Positions 11,694 through 24,734 are shown, counted from the first letter of the stretch. The stretch: DNA of 64,000 nt from Torreya grandis (GCA_037957365.1 JARHVA010000639.1:3405001-3469000); one strand, 5' to 3'. Numbers and translations: made by a program. Notes: generated from the sequence alone by a model not told the origin.

Positions 11694-11848
11694 GAAATAA
11701 TTTCTTAAATGATGTTACAAACTCTACAACCTAAAGAATATTTAGGTTGTGATGAAGATAGATATTCTCCTTTACTATAAATACTTCTCCTCAGCTCTAA
11801 ACCTTAGATATGCCAAGGAGTAAGGGTCCCTCCAAGTGTGCTAAAAAC
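11694..11848 (-). other. element A leader between 5' LTR and gag
   Basis: About 155 bp. The sequence just inside the LTR on the minus strand includes TTGGAGGGACCC. It does not match a tRNA primer-binding site well enough for me to name one. Confidence 0.4.
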
Positions 11849-14345
11849 TATTATCAATTAGACTCACACCCTTGTGAAGGTAATTTAAGGCTTTCATAGT
11901 CTATTGGAACATGGAAACAATCCTAGGCTATGGGTGACTTAATCGATGCATTGAATCTCTAGATTCTAATCGCTAGCTCCCTTTGGTATATCAATTAGGA
12001 TCTTTACTCTACGCTATAAAATATTGGGGAAAAAGGAAGAGGGAAAAGGTAATAAATAAAATTGAAGGAAAATCCTATCGATTGATGGTGATACACCTAT
12101 ATTTTGGTTCATCCACTTAATTTGAGCTTCTAAAAACACTGATTAGACAAAAAAAAGACTAAACTTTCAACTTTAATTGACTCCTATGCATCAGCATTTC
12201 ATAAAAAGGTTTTATCTAATGATCAAAACTTGAGGAAAATTATGGAATAGGCTTGATTCAAGGTGCTATCCAACCAATTACATCCACTATAACTTCATCC
12301 AAAATACATCAAACATGGAACATGAGTTGTATAATCTGACCAACTAGTAACTCGATAACAATAAAGACTTGACAAGGAAGAAACTTATATCACATGCAAA
12401 TAACTAACATAAATACATTATACCAGCATCTTAGAATCTGAAAAAGTCCTATTTATCTAAAAAAAGTTACAAAACTCAATCTTTATAGAATCTAGTCTTC
12501 TCAAGAGAGAGATCATTTAAAGGCTAAAAAGCCAACTTATATAGTAAAAAGCATACCAAAGCCAAGAAATTGACATTGAAAATAAGAGAGGATATCAACT
12601 CCCACATCACACAAGTCCCACTTGAGCTATCAAAAGATAACCAAGCCTTCAAATAATATCCTTTTGTCATATGTCTTGCATGAAAAATCTCTTTGGCTTT
12701 AGACAAGGATGGTGGACCCATCTTGGACTAATCTACTCCATGAATGAAAGCTATGCCAAATCTTCAAAGAGAAACTCTACTTGATATGTTTGGAAGTTGA
12801 GTTGAAATAAAATAAAGTCCTTCTTTGCATGGAAAACAAGGAAAATGCATGATAAGCCTTGTCTAGTCAACTCTAAGTAACTCCATCCTACATGAGATGA
12901 TGATATGCCAATGCTTAGATGAATAAATGTAGTTTAAACAAGTTGGAAGTGTTGAAATCCTTCAATTAACAAGATAAATTAGAATAGATGTGACACTTTA
13001 ACAAAAAGTCAAATCTAAATGGCCTCCACTTGCATGAAAAGGGGCTTTCAGAACTAAATCATGAATGGAGTTCCATGTTAAGATCAGATATGCAGTATTA
13101 AAACTCCATGTCATCTCCTTAAGATTCCTTGGTCTTTTGCTCTCGAGCTCTTTGTTTAGTCACTTTTCCACAAGAATTGGTCTTCAAGACCTTTTTTTCA
13201 GACAATTTCAAATGAAATTTTCATTTAGACAATTTGTCCATGGCTTATATATTTTTAGACTTTTCTACCAAGATTTCATTTTGGCATTTCCTCCCATAGA
13301 CACTTCATTTAGACCTTTTGTCTATGGTTTATTTCTTTTAGAGTTAATTTTCTTCATTTTTTTAGACTTATTTTCCAAAGGAATTATTTTGTCATTTTAT
13401 AATTAACTTTGCCTTCAAATAATTTGTCCACAAATATTTATTTTAGCCTTTTTCTTTGGGATTTTTGCTTGGTCTTTTCCCATGGAATTGACCCTTTAGA
13501 AATCTATTAAGTGACCCTTCAACTTTATGACAAGTGACCCTTCAACACTTTGACAAGTGACCCTTTAGCACTTTTTAAAATGTCCATTGAGCTTTATGAC
13601 AAGTGACCCTTTGGTTTTTTGGCAAGTGACCCTTTGGCACTTTGACAAGTGATCTTTTGGCACTTTTTTAAATGTCCTTCAGGCTTTATGAAAATTCCCT
13701 TTGAATTTCTTAAAATGGACCTTTTTGAAGGGAAAGATCCCTTTGGACTTTGTGAAATGAACCATTAAAACTTTTTTATGACCCATTTCCGAAAGGAAAT
13801 TACCCTTCAGCTTTCTTGTAAATGACCCTTCGGCTTTTATAAATGGTCCCTTTACCCTTTTGTAGAGAAAAGTGCCTTTCAAAATTATTTAAAATCACCT
13901 TTCATTTTTTTTGAAAATTTCCTTTTAGAAACCTTGAAAATACCCTTCGACTGAGAAAAGTGCCCTTTGGCTTGTTGGAAAGGACCATGTGAAAAAAATG
14001 AAGTGCCCTTCGAAAAAGTTGTTTCGAACAAAATATCTGAAATAATCCCTTTAGAAAGATATCCTTTGATAAAATTTCTTCAAATAAAATGTCTAAAATA
14101 ACACCTGACACTTAGACAAAAATCCCAAAAAAAAACCTATAAAAGAATGAACACTTGGTGAAAAATAGTCCTGAAAGAAAACAAACTTGTACTTTTGATT
14201 AATAAGGTTTGCCACATCTTCTTACTTCATGGTTTGGGTTAATAAGATCATAAAAAATTATATACAAGGGAAATTTGACCATTCTAAGGAAAGTTTTAGA
14301 TAATAGGGGTAGCAATTTGGCCTTAACAGGCCAAAATTGTTAATA
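11849..14345 (-). repeat. element A LTR, right copy (5' LTR of the minus-strand element)
   Basis: A 2497-bp repeat, the partner of 2827-5407. On the plus strand it starts TATTATCAATTAG (TG changed to TA) and ends TTGTTAATA (CA changed to TA), then GTTAT. It contains the same internal minisatellite at about 13495-13890. Confidence 0.9.
13495..13890. repeat. minisatellite inside element A right LTR
   Basis: The array of 'gacaagtgaccctt' units corresponds to 4500-4960 in the left LTR. Unit order and variants differ between the two LTRs, so the array has changed since insertion. Confidence 0.65.
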
Positions 14346-14350
14346 GTTAT
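14346..14350. repeat. target-site duplication of element A, right copy (GTTAT)
   Basis: GTTAT follows the last base of the right LTR and matches 2822-2826 exactly. Confidence 0.75.
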
Positions 14351-15840
14351 TAATTTGATTTATGTTATCAAGAGGATTAGGCACACCTCCATGACTAGGC
14401 CTAGTATTCCATTTGATGATTACTCCTTCGGAAGTTATTTTTTTTTATAAGGAGGGTTATTCAAGGAGTGATTCTAATTTTGAGGTACTTTTCTTCAAAA
14501 ATAAATCATGTCATTTATCAATCATCAAACCATCTACTATAAATTTCTTATTTTAGGGTTCACATTTTAATTTTGATTATTTCCATTTTGTGGAATAGTG
14601 TTAATTATAGGTGCTATAATATTCATAAATGTGGGATTAGTGGATGTAATTTGATTAGGAACAATATTTTTAGGTGTTTGATTATTTAATAACATTGAGC
14701 TAGCCTATTGATTTCCATTTTGACTAGCATAACCACTCCTATTAGGTATAACATCAATGCTTTTGTAAGATACAATATTTTTTTTTAGTTGTGTCCTTTA
14801 GGTAACACCTGATTCCAAGGAATAAATTGATTCACAGCATGTAATTCAAAGGAGTTGGATTATAAATTTGGTTATGGTTTGAATACATGGCACCTATAAG
14901 TGAGTTCATTAGTAGGGTGTTTTACATGATTATTGGTTGACTATTTTACTTCGATTATACACACTCGGGTATCCAATAAGGGTAATAGACCAACACCATA
15001 TCCTTGTAGCATCATTTGTTTTTTGATAGTCATGGATTCATGATATGACAAATAGAAATATGTGATTATTCTAAGAGTCCTTCTAAAAAACATATAAGTC
15101 ATGGGATATAAATATCTTAAATAGGTTTGGATAACAATCAGTTCTTTTTTTTGTGTAGATATTTCAACCTCTTGTATAGCTTAATGAAATGAGTGTTAAA
15201 TATACTCATGAGCTCATTTTTTTCCCAATGGGTAGATAAAACCTGATCACATAAGATTACAAGATCAATAGGCACTCTAAAATGATTAACAAACATAGTT
15301 TCAAGTTCATTACAATATGATATGGATATATGTGGAAATCCAAGGAACCAACCATAAGCCATTTCATCTATAGTGTAAATGGAAATCAGCATGCCACATC
15401 CTCATGTTGAAAAATATGTCTTATTATGGCATCTTTTAAAGCTTGTATATGTTCCTCTATAGTTTGAATCCCACCATGTACCTACCTATCACATAATTTA
15501 TCAAGGTTTTTTGGTAAATCATGGACAACTCCTAAAATATTCATATGGTAATTACCTCCACTAATACAAGTAGTATCCATTAATGGGTTTAGTGGGATAG
15601 TAAAAGGATTGACAAATAAAAAAACATATTTTGGTAAACCATTGGTTGAATGGATATGTCTAGTTTTGTATTTTCCTTTGTTACTTCTAGTTTATTTATG
15701 TTATGTGTAGTATAATAGCTCAAAGTCACCCTTAATAGAATTTTAACTCATGGTTATTATTCTATTTTTTATTTTAATACCTAGAATATCTTAATTTGGT
15801 TAATGTTTCATAGAACTTTAAGTTTTTTTTCAAGTACAGA
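14351..15840 (-). pseudogene. element C gag, broken (host of element A)
   Basis: A minus-strand gag distinct from A and B. The open frame at 15138-15392 reads YGWFLGFPHISISYCNEL, then MFVNHFRVPIDLVILCDQVL, then NELMSIFNTHFIKLYKRLK, matching the retrotransposon gag domain (W[YF]..LP..SI..W.[ED]L...F..HF...). Downstream (lower coordinates), ICFLEGLLE and ATRIW recall the gag C-terminal half, followed by an Asn/Pro-rich tail (IAPIINTIPQNGNNQN) that runs to the A insertion point. Many stops. It continues at 2415-2821 on the far side of A. Confidence 0.65.
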
Positions 15841-15842
15841 CC

Positions 15843-15861
15843 CTCTTTCTAGTACTAATTT
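15843..15861 (-). promoter_or_regulatory. element C candidate primer-binding site and LTR edge
   Basis: On the minus strand the sequence reads ...CATCAACA, two bases, then TTAGTACTAGAAAG. CAACA looks like an LTR terminus, and the following bases resemble a decayed initiator-Met tRNA primer-binding site (TGGTATCAGAG) with several transitions. If so, element C's 5' LTR lies at 15861 and to the right. The match is weak. Confidence 0.3.
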
Positions 15862-16697
15862 GTTGATGGGTAGTTTGGCACACCAACTTGGGTAGGGTGT
15901 AAATTTATCTTTCCTCTCTTTAAAAGAGAATAAATATCCCCAAGGTATATATCACCAAATCATGGCATATTAGATATCCTAGTTGGCTAATATGAAACTA
16001 TTAAATTTCAAGGGGCATGCTGGTAGAAATCTAAGATTAAAAAAAATGAGAGGTAGTGTTAATCTATTAGTGTGTTGATGTGGGGTTTAAGTACACAATA
16101 ATAAACAACAAGTGTAAATAAATTGCCTAATAAAATAATCAAATTCAAATTCAACAAGAAATTATAGTTGATTCAATAACATATCAATGCATACATAAAT
16201 AAGCCATTTGATAATCAATAATGAGTAAAATTTGCAATCAAGATATAACTTGTAAACTCAGGTTAAAATTTCATATCTATTATAAACTTAACAAATTCAT
16301 AATAAAAATCAAAAGATAGGGGGAAAGAGGAAAGAATTGATCCTATTTTTTAATATACATAGATTTGATATGTTTGATTTGATGAAACCCATGAAATCAA
16401 TATCTTGCTTGACTAATAAACATTCATCCATAAACAAAGATGATGATAGAGTCTATGAATAATTTATATATGAATAAATATGAACAAAATCACCATATAA
16501 ATGTTTAGATAATTAACAAAAAACTATGTGGCCTCTCAATTCATAAAATATTGCATGAAACATGAATTTTGATTCATGATAATTAGTTGAATTAAAATTT
16601 CATGCTTATCAAAACATATTACACCATGAAAATTATGAAACACTAGCTAGGAAAGCAAGAAAAGGACAAAAATAAAAGAGAATCATCCTTTATTCTA
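15861..16697 (-). repeat. probable element C LTR (incomplete) and flank
   Basis: The segment starts TGTTGATGGG on the plus strand and is AT-rich without frames. Its right end could not be found; element B is inserted at 16702. There is no second copy in the window. Confidence 0.3.
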
Positions 16698-16702
16698 TCC
16701 TC
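16698..16702. repeat. target-site duplication of element B, left copy (TCCTC)
   Basis: TCCTC directly precedes the TGTAGACAC start of the left LTR and recurs at 33796-33800 directly after the right LTR. Confidence 0.85.
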
Positions 16703-17882
16703 TGTAGACACTTAAAAGTGGCCACCAATGACCTCCAACTAGGCTTTTGACTAATTACTATCAAAGCATCACAATTATGCCTAAAAATACTAAAATGCAT
16801 TGAATAGTTAAAATTTGTTATATAAAAGTGCCTATTTTGGCTAGAGTATCATTAAATGAGACAATGCAATTTATAAGATAACTAACTTTGATTAGATCAT
16901 TTCGAGTCAAAATGACATTTTTGCACCTAGGTGCTCTAGATTGTTCTTTTCTACCAAATTTCTTGCACAAGACACATTCCCTTTATTTTTTGTTTTGGCA
17001 ATATCCTAAATGGGATAATGGATCCAACACATATAACATCATATCCTAATTCTAATCTAGTTAAATTTTGAACCAATAAAATGACATTCTAATCAATTTG
17101 AATAATTTGTGCACCAATTGCGAAAATTTGCACCAAAATTGATAAATCATGTTTAAAGGCTAATTAATTTGAATTAATAATTCCATGGAGCTTTTTGAAT
17201 ATTTATTTTTGGAAATTGATTATGAATTTTCACATCATCAAGTGAAATCATTTATTGAGAAGGCATCCTTAGGCCATAAATTCATAAAAATCTAATCAAG
17301 CCCTCCCATACCTCATTAATTCCTTCCATGCCTTTTTAATTCATCTCTATCCCTAATATTTATGAGGGAATTTATTGAATTTGGCCTCCAAAATTGAATG
17401 GATCCTTAGCCACATATATTCATATTAAGATGGATGGTTCAGGTTCATTCTAATCATTTTGCAAAATCTATAAATAGGAGGCCTTGCCTACTAAATTAGG
17501 AAGCTCTCTTGGTGTGAATTTATAATGATAAAAACCCCTCTCAATCCATTGATGTAGTTTTATCATGCATAATTATTGAGATAATCCAAATCCATCATAA
17601 AACCATTGGTGATAAGGAGAAAAGGAGATAACCAACTCCTTTGATGAAGACTCATTGCGCACAAGTCAAGCAAACCACTTCAATAAGATATTTGGAACAT
17701 CTAAGGTAGGTGAAGGATCCTTTGTCTTTTGAATTCTAGTTGTGTTTTTTGCATTTAATATTTTTATTATGATCCCCCCTTGAGATAGGCTTAAGGTGTT
17801 AGCATTAGTGTGTTTTATTTTGAATTTGGTTTCATGGACTAACACCATACTAATCTCCCCTTATTTCAATCCTATGTTCACA
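16703..17882 (+). repeat. element B 5' LTR
   Basis: 1180 bp, TGTAGACACTTAAAAG to TGTTCACA. A strong similarity to 32629-33795 runs end to end, e.g. 'ggccaccaatgacctcc' near 16720 and 'ccctcccat' near 17302. 'ctataaataggaggcc' at about 17469 is a good TATA-box candidate; the same motif is at 33381 in the other LTR. Confidence 0.92.
17468..17485 (+). promoter_or_regulatory. candidate TATA box of element B LTR
   Basis: CTATAAATAGGAGGCC lies about 400 bp before the LTR end and is preserved in the partner LTR, where a Pol II promoter for the genomic RNA would be expected. Confidence 0.5.
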
Positions 17883-17884
17883 AA

Positions 17885-17904
17885 TGGGATGCCTAGTTGG
17901 ACTT
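17885..17904 (+). promoter_or_regulatory. element B candidate primer-binding site
   Basis: TGGGATGCCTAGTTGG starts two bases after the LTR end, where the tRNA primer-binding site belongs. With transitions allowed it resembles the tRNA-Arg-type site (TGGCGACTC...) common in Ogre/Tat elements, but many bases differ. Confidence 0.3.
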
Positions 17905-18009
17905 AGCATCATAAATTTGGTAAAATAACACCTACAATAAAACTTATAACCATTGTCATGAAGGATCTTAGAGTGTGGGAGTAAAGAGGGTGAAAATTTG
18001 AACAAAAGT

Positions 18010-18545
18010 CATTTTTTTTGGAAGTCATAGTTTTCTCACTATGGAGTCACAATTTTGTCCTCTGGACTATAATATTGAAACTGACACAGTCACGGGTTTA
18101 TCTTTTGAAGTCATGGTATTGTGTTTAAATTATGTTTTTAAACAAAAATTGATTATGTCTATAGATTTGGTGGCTATATTATAATACTTCTACTCACAAG
18201 TAGTGATATTGTAACCCCACTACTCACAAGTAGTGATATTACAACCCTTTGAGTTTTTAGTTGCGATATTGCAACACCACTACTTGCTAGTAATGATATT
18301 TTAATACAACTAGGTAGTCATGATATTACAATACTAAAACTTGGCAGTTATAGGATTACCTATCAAAGTCATGGTATTGTAAGTAAGATACTAATAGTTA
18401 AGATACAATACCATAACACTTGTAGTGGTAGTATTGCACTGTAACCTATAGAATCATTAGACTAAGTAGCAACATTGTAATTTCCATTGAACTAACTCAA
18501 GTAATGATATTTCTTGTTTGAGTCACAGTTTTGTAGAGTAGTGGG
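18010..18545. repeat. hairpin-forming minisatellite in element B leader
   Basis: About a dozen degenerate 29-45-bp units share 'gatattgtaac'. The two clearest adjacent units contain ACTCACAAGTAGTGATATT, in which CTACT-cacaAGTAG is a short inverted repeat. Later units keep the pattern with altered arms (e.g. 'cactacttgctagtaatg'). They lie in the untranslated leader. Confidence 0.65.
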
Positions 18546-20960
18546 ATTCCACTATGTGAAACTTGAGAGCTCACTTTTCAAAGCTACTTGGTTCATTTGT
18601 AAAAATTCTTCAAGGCTAAATTAAACTCTAACTTTTCCTTGCAAGTACAACTTTAAAAAGGATCTAAAAAACTTTAATATAGTATTTTTAACCTCTTTTT
18701 AAGTTCTTAAAAAGGATTGTTAACTTTAATTTTGGTGCTTAAGGAAATAATTAGATGTTTACTTAAACATTTTGTAGTTTTTCTTTACAAGTTTTTCAAT
18801 TTAAAGCCAAGGGGAGAAAGAACACCACCACACATTTCATTTAGTGCTTTTAAAATTTAACACACTTCAATTTTTTGCAAGTTGTTTATCCTTGTTTCTT
18901 TATTTAGTTTGATTGAGAAAATAGGGAGTTTGCGTGTATGCTCTCCTCCCATCCCCTATAGAGAACTTTTGGGATAAAAAGCACCAACTTCATTACAAAT
19001 TGTCTTAGTCCAAAGGTGTAAAAGAGAAGTTGTAAAGGATCTCCCTAAGACCCCATAGCTTGGGTGATCTAGAAACAACCTTTAAAACTCTTTTACTTGG
19101 TTTTTTTAATTTCATTGCATCTTGGCATGTGACGGGGACTTCATCACCTCTCATAGGTTATTTAGGGAAGCTTTAATCCTCAATTTCATCTCCTGGCATC
19201 ATCTTCAACCCATCTCCATGGGGGGTATATAAATTGGGATCACTCCATTGGGATGATGATTTGAGTGGTTAAACTATCTCCTATCATTTGGGATAAGTCT
19301 GGGGTGTTTGAGCATATTGGACATCACACTACACTAAGTGAGTGACGAATGCAGTGGTTGTAAAAAGGACAAGACCCTTTTATAAAAAATCGAGTATCAT
19401 AGACCTAATTATCATGTTTCTTCTATTGCATTTTGACATGAAATTTTTGTGCATAGGATCCATCTAGAAACATTTAAAAACTTGTTAGTTAGTTAACCCC
19501 ACTTTACCATACCTTATCAATTTAGGGCTTAAGATGATTAGTTATTTAAATTGTCTGTCTTAGATTACGTGGTATTTTTCGGAGTCAAAGATATTTGTTA
19601 ACAAAGGGTTAAATAACTAAGAAAATTTTAAATCATTTTTTTGAACAAGGAGGCATTATGTTGCCCAAGTGAAATCATCCTTTCCCTTATTCAAAGACTT
19701 ATCATAAACTATGTCATATCTTCCAATTTGGTGCAGTTATACTACTCATTTGAGTCTAGACTATTTACCACATTTTGTTTAAGTTCCTCATTAATAGTTT
19801 AAATTTAAAATTGGAATTTTCCAAGTTTTAAAGGTTGACATGCTAAATTGGGTTCACCATTTTGCACTTGAATTGTTTTAACTTGAGTTCAATTTCCAAT
19901 ATGAATTAAGGTCCATTTTTAGACTCAACATCATTATCATCATTTGGTAGGACTCAACTCATATTGTGTGTTTATAATGCTTTGAGTCATAGGTTGTATT
20001 TTTTACTACCTATCCTATTTTTCCATCTGTCTTGAGTCCATTTGATAACACACTTTTTCCTCAAATATTTGTCACACTTTATATGTGTGTCTCCTTTGAG
20101 TTGAGGACGGTAGTGTTATGATAACCAAATAATGTTAAACCATTTTTGCCTTAGAATCTTGAAACAAGCATTTACCATACTTTTTGAGCATTTTAGCATG
20201 GTTACACTACTCAAATTATTTTAAAACTTGTTTGATAGGCCTATTCAAATAAAATCAAGGTTATTTCAACTTTCCAACCATTTTGTGTTTTCTTTATGAG
20301 CCTTTGTCTAAAACAAATACATCGTTTACCTTTTTCTAGCTCATCAGTTAAAAAAATGTTTGTGCCATCTTTTGGGAGAAAATAAACTATCTCCAAGTGT
20401 ATTTTGTTTCATACCTCATACTTATTGATCAATTTTATGTCCAAGAATCAAATGCCTAGTTTTTGTTAAAAGTGTTTCAAATCTATTAGATTAAATATCT
20501 CATCTTTTAAAGTCTAGTTTTTGATACCATTTGGCTAAAATTCCTAGGACATACCTTTGTCTAAGCCTCAATTTCGATGTCACATTTGGATAAAAGTCCT
20601 AACAACTTTTATTTTTCCTCGATTAGACTCATTTGAAACACTTTGACCTAGAATCTAGAATTTTGATTTGCAGTCTTTTTACATAACCTTTCTATGTGAG
20701 CCATATAATTTTGGACATTTAACATTATATTTTTTTAAATCATAAGTCATTACATAAACCTTTTTTAGATATACATATCCATCCTTTTGACTAGTTTAGA
20801 CCAAGTTTGAACCTCTTTCTATACATCACATTTTTTGAGTTTGTATAACTCTATCCATTTTTGTCATGAAACATTTACTATGGATCCCAACATATCTTCC
20901 TAAACTTGTAGTGGCTTCATATATAATCTAGGATTTAGTAATGTGGTTGCACAAGAAGAG
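18546..20960 (+). other. element B long untranslated leader
   Basis: No open frame of note. It contains 'atctccatggggggtatataaattggga' type sequence near 19215. Long leaders preceding gag are typical of Ogre-like elements. Confidence 0.5.
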
Positions 20961-23640
20961 ATGGCTCAATACCCTTATACAGACAATGTTGCTTATGATA
21001 CAAATACTTATCCATATTATAACACTCAAGCAAGGGAACAAAACCAAGACCCATTAGATCATTATTTGGTTAAAACACTACCATACTTGGAGTAGGATCA
21101 AGAATAAATAGAGCAGTACCTAGCTTCAGTACCTATAGTTGAAGAAACATTTCCTTGACAATCGTACTCTGTTACTACACCATCCACATATGATCCTTAT
21201 CTATTTGAGTGTCACTTATGGAAAATAAGGATGAAATTTTGGTTAGAGCTATAGAGGTAGGGGCTAAGTTTCTAGAATACTTGCCCCATAAGAATTTGTC
21301 AAGTTTAGTAAGAATGCCTCACAACATAATTTATAGTCAACAGGATTCTTCTAGAAATCCTTTATCTCTAGTCCAAGCGATGTATCAGGACCCTAATATG
21401 CTTGTCAAAGGCAAGAACCTCCTGGAGGATCACTTTGTACAAATGTAGATAGCATATCAAAAATACTTGAACCTAGCACACAATTTTAATCACATGACCA
21501 TGTCAAGTAGGCCTATCATAGATTTAGTTCCTTCAATAGGAGTGTTAATAGAAATGACTAGTTAAAACAATCAAGGTGTATACCCCTTTATGAAAACACT
21601 TCAGTTGATAAATTATTTCATATTCCAACCATTAAATAAGTGTCTTTTGATTATATGTAGAACATTGATCAAAATTTAGTGGACAATACACAAGAAGCAT
21701 CCAATCCAAACCAAAGTGATACAAATACACCAACAACTAGTACAAAAATAAGTGTATCTTTAGTTAACACCATGAGTGGTTTTCCAAATTAGGGAATAGA
21801 AGTTTTTATGTCCCAACCTCAACCAGCTACTACTACTAATCCTCATCCAACTTCTTCTTCAAGCGCTCAACCAATAAGATTGGGTAGTCAACCAATGACC
21901 AATATTGTGCCTCAAATAAAATGTGATGAATCTTACTCCTTCCCAATAGGCCACTAGTAATATTACACTATAGAAGGCATAATCCAACATATCAAAGTAG
22001 CAAAGGCAGAACATATTTCCACCTCAACAAGGGGAAACCAATGTTATACCTCATCAAGTAGTGGTGAACATACCTCTTTCCTTACAGACCAATATACCAA
22101 TTCAAAACTAGATGATGTCTAATCAATAGCATAAAAATATTGGTGAGTGACAAATGCTAAATATTCAACAAGAATAAAATTCTCAACAAGGATTCATGCA
22201 ATGTAGATGTTCCCATGTTCTTCAAGTACTAATCAGGCAACCTTTGTCTTTTATGTAGAATATGTCACTAGTTCAAATATAGGGTCTTGGTTCACAAGTA
22301 ACCCCTCAATATCAAGGTTTGATTAGTCAAAAGTAGGTCCCTATTCAACCCTAGTAGGCATAGTATAACCATATTTCTCCATGATAACCTCAAAATACCC
22401 AAACTTAGACCTACTTACCTAACCAAAACCAAAATATCACACTACAGTACATGCAAATTCAAAAAAAAAAACCTTAATCCATGCATGTGTATTCCTGGTC
22501 CATTCCCCAACCAAACCAACATTCCCCACCAAACACCTCCAACATACCCCAGTCAAAGTGATCCACTTATGACTGCTCAACCATCTACCTGGCTAATATT
22601 CCACCTCAAACTAATATTCCCTCTAGTTTCTAATCCCAAGAACTTCAACAGATGAAGGATGCGATTGAATTAATCCAAGATGGAAAAAAACCAAAATTTT
22701 TAAGTTAGATGAGATGTGTTCTTTCCCATTTAACATGGATTACTTGTAGATACCATTTCTTCTAGGATATGAACCACTAAAATTTGGCAAATACAAGGGA
22801 AAAGGTGACCCCAAGGCTCATTTGACCTATTTACTTGTTACATGCCAGTGAGTGGCATATAACAACATATACCTTTTATTCTTGTTTCAAATGAGTCTAG
22901 TAGGACAATCCTTGGAGTGGTTTTTGAATTTCCCCAAGAATTTAGTCTTAGATTTTGATGATATTTTAGACAAGTTTGTGCAACACTTTTCATACAATCT
23001 CAAACATGAAATTTCTTTGGTTGACTTGAAACAAGCCAAGAAGAAGGCCAGTGAGAGTTTTATAATTTATCTATAGTGATGGAGAGACCTTGAAATCTGA
23101 TTCACCCATAGTTTACTAGATAAACAATTATCCATTGTGTTTACCAAAATTTTGCATAGTGAGATATCCTATCATCTAGAACTGTAGTATGTGCATACCT
23201 TTAAGGAGATTATTGACAAAGGTTTGTTGATCATGTGAGCCCTTATTAATTAATGGATCATCAATCTTACCTCATCAAATAAGAATTAAGGTACCAATAA
23301 AGAGAATAGCCAAAACTAGCATCAAATCCAAGCACAAGCATCGCAACTGGCACAGGCCAATAACAATGATAAACCAAGGAAATTCAATCACAAAAAAAAT
23401 GTTATTAGAAAGAGAGTAATAGAGTCAAGACATGTCAAAATGGTGCAAAAACTATCTACTCAACCCACACAAAATATTCAAATTACTCCTAACCCATAGC
23501 CCTTTCAATAAACATAGCAAGTGCAATAGCCTAGGCCTACACAAAAAATGCAATAACCTTTGCCATTATAAGCTCCTCCTTCAAGGAGATCAGTGCTTAA
23601 TCATCATGTTTTAGTAACCTTGGAGATCTTATTGAGTTTG
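20961..23640 (+). pseudogene. element B gag, broken
   Basis: The first plausible start is ATG at 20961 (MAQYPYTDNVAYDTNTYPYY), with stops after about 45 codons. A frame at 21209-21448 (VRAIEVGAKFLEYLPHKN) continues the N-terminal part. A Gln/Pro/Thr/Asn-rich middle (about 21650-22640, e.g. PQPATTTNPHPTSSSSAQP) follows. The conserved gag domain lies at about 22660-23230: LGYEPLKFGKYKGKGDPKAH, LVGQSLEWFLNFPKNLV, DDILDKFVQHFSYNLKHE and LKQAKKKASESF. These are standard retrotransposon-gag landmarks (GDP..H, LEW[YF], F..H[YF].[FY]N). No zinc knuckle was seen. The tail to 23640 is decayed. Confidence 0.8.
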
Positions 23641-24734
23641 TGTTTTGAAATCTCACCATCGCTAATATGATTAGCTGGCCTATACTAAAACATTATCCTC
23701 AAGGCATTCCTTATCCTAATTGGTACCACTAAAATGAATTATGTGAATATCATTAGGTTAACAGACATAATTTGAACTATTGTGTGCAAATTAAACACTT
23801 AATTCAAAATATGTTGGAGAACAAGGAGATAAAATTGGATGTTGGTGCTTCCACTTCCAATCACACCTATAGAATCAATCAAAGCCCCTTTCCCCAACAT
23901 AATAACTAGTAACAATAGCAACTTGAATAATAAGGACTAATGTAACACCAATAAAATTAATTTAAACAATAAAGGCTGAACCAGTAGAATCAATAGAATC
24001 ATCAATATTAGAAACAACAACATCAAAACAATGGACAAAACCAAGGTCAAAATTCTAACAACCAACATACCTACCATGTAGTTGCACATGACTACAACAA
24101 GGTTGTAGGTCATATTATAGGAGGTCATGTTAACACCATATTCATTAATCTAAGACAAAATACCAATCAATCAAGACCTTTAATAAACAATACCAACCCA
24201 CCAACTCACATTGACAATCCTTCCTTAAGCTAGAACTGCATAAAGGCAAACTAACAAACATGGATTACTAATTTTGGGCTCTATATTGATAACTCATCAT
24301 TGCCTCATGATCATGCAAAAGTGTAATAAAAACTAAGAATTATCCTATTTGGTCCCCCACCATCACCAACATTTGTTAACAATCATAATCTTATGTCTAA
24401 TCCTATTTTTTTAATCACAACTTAGAGGTGAAATATTACACTCCTTGGCCCACAATCATCTACCACTTTACCCATCATTTAGTCTATTTTTATACCTAAG
24501 AACAAACCATTTAACACTGATCAAGAGAAAAAAATTGATATTGTGGCACAATTGTAAAAGATGCCCACACAAATCTCCATTTTTAATTTGTTACATATGT
24601 TAATAATCCACAAAAACATTTTGAATGGGTTCCTAATCTAATCTATTATTTCAAGTGACATAGCCCCTAATAATTTCCAAGCTTTGGTTAGACACTTAGC
24701 TCCAACCTAATAAGTCACTTTCAACCAAAGCGAT
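23641..24734 (+). pseudogene. element B gag-protease spacer, decayed
   Basis: An Asn/Thr/Pro-rich coding-like region on the plus strand (e.g. QNYPIWSPTITN-like stretches) with frequent stops and no recognisable domain. It connects gag to protease. Confidence 0.35.

Larger units (their letters stand above)
2827..14345 (-). mobile_element. element A: Ty3/Gypsy Tat-like LTR retrotransposon, decayed
   Basis: An 11.5-kb element in minus orientation has two long direct repeats (2827-5407 and 11849-14345), a matching 5-bp target-site duplication and an internal region of about 6.4 kb. Reading the minus strand, the domains are gag, aspartic protease, archaeal-type RNase H, reverse transcriptase, classical RNase H and integrase with its C-terminal domain. 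All frames are broken by stops and frameshifts. The left LTR keeps TG...CA, while the right LTR has TA...TA. A hand comparison of the first ~157 bp of the two LTRs gives about 15% differences, mostly transitions, so the insertion is old. It sits inside an older minus-strand element (C). No convincing tRNA primer-binding site was found beside the right LTR. Confidence 0.9.

Noticed and set aside
11820..11848. TTGGAGGGACCC as a primer-binding site for element A
   Set aside because: It lies 14 bases inside the LTR edge and does not match a tRNA 3' end that I can name.
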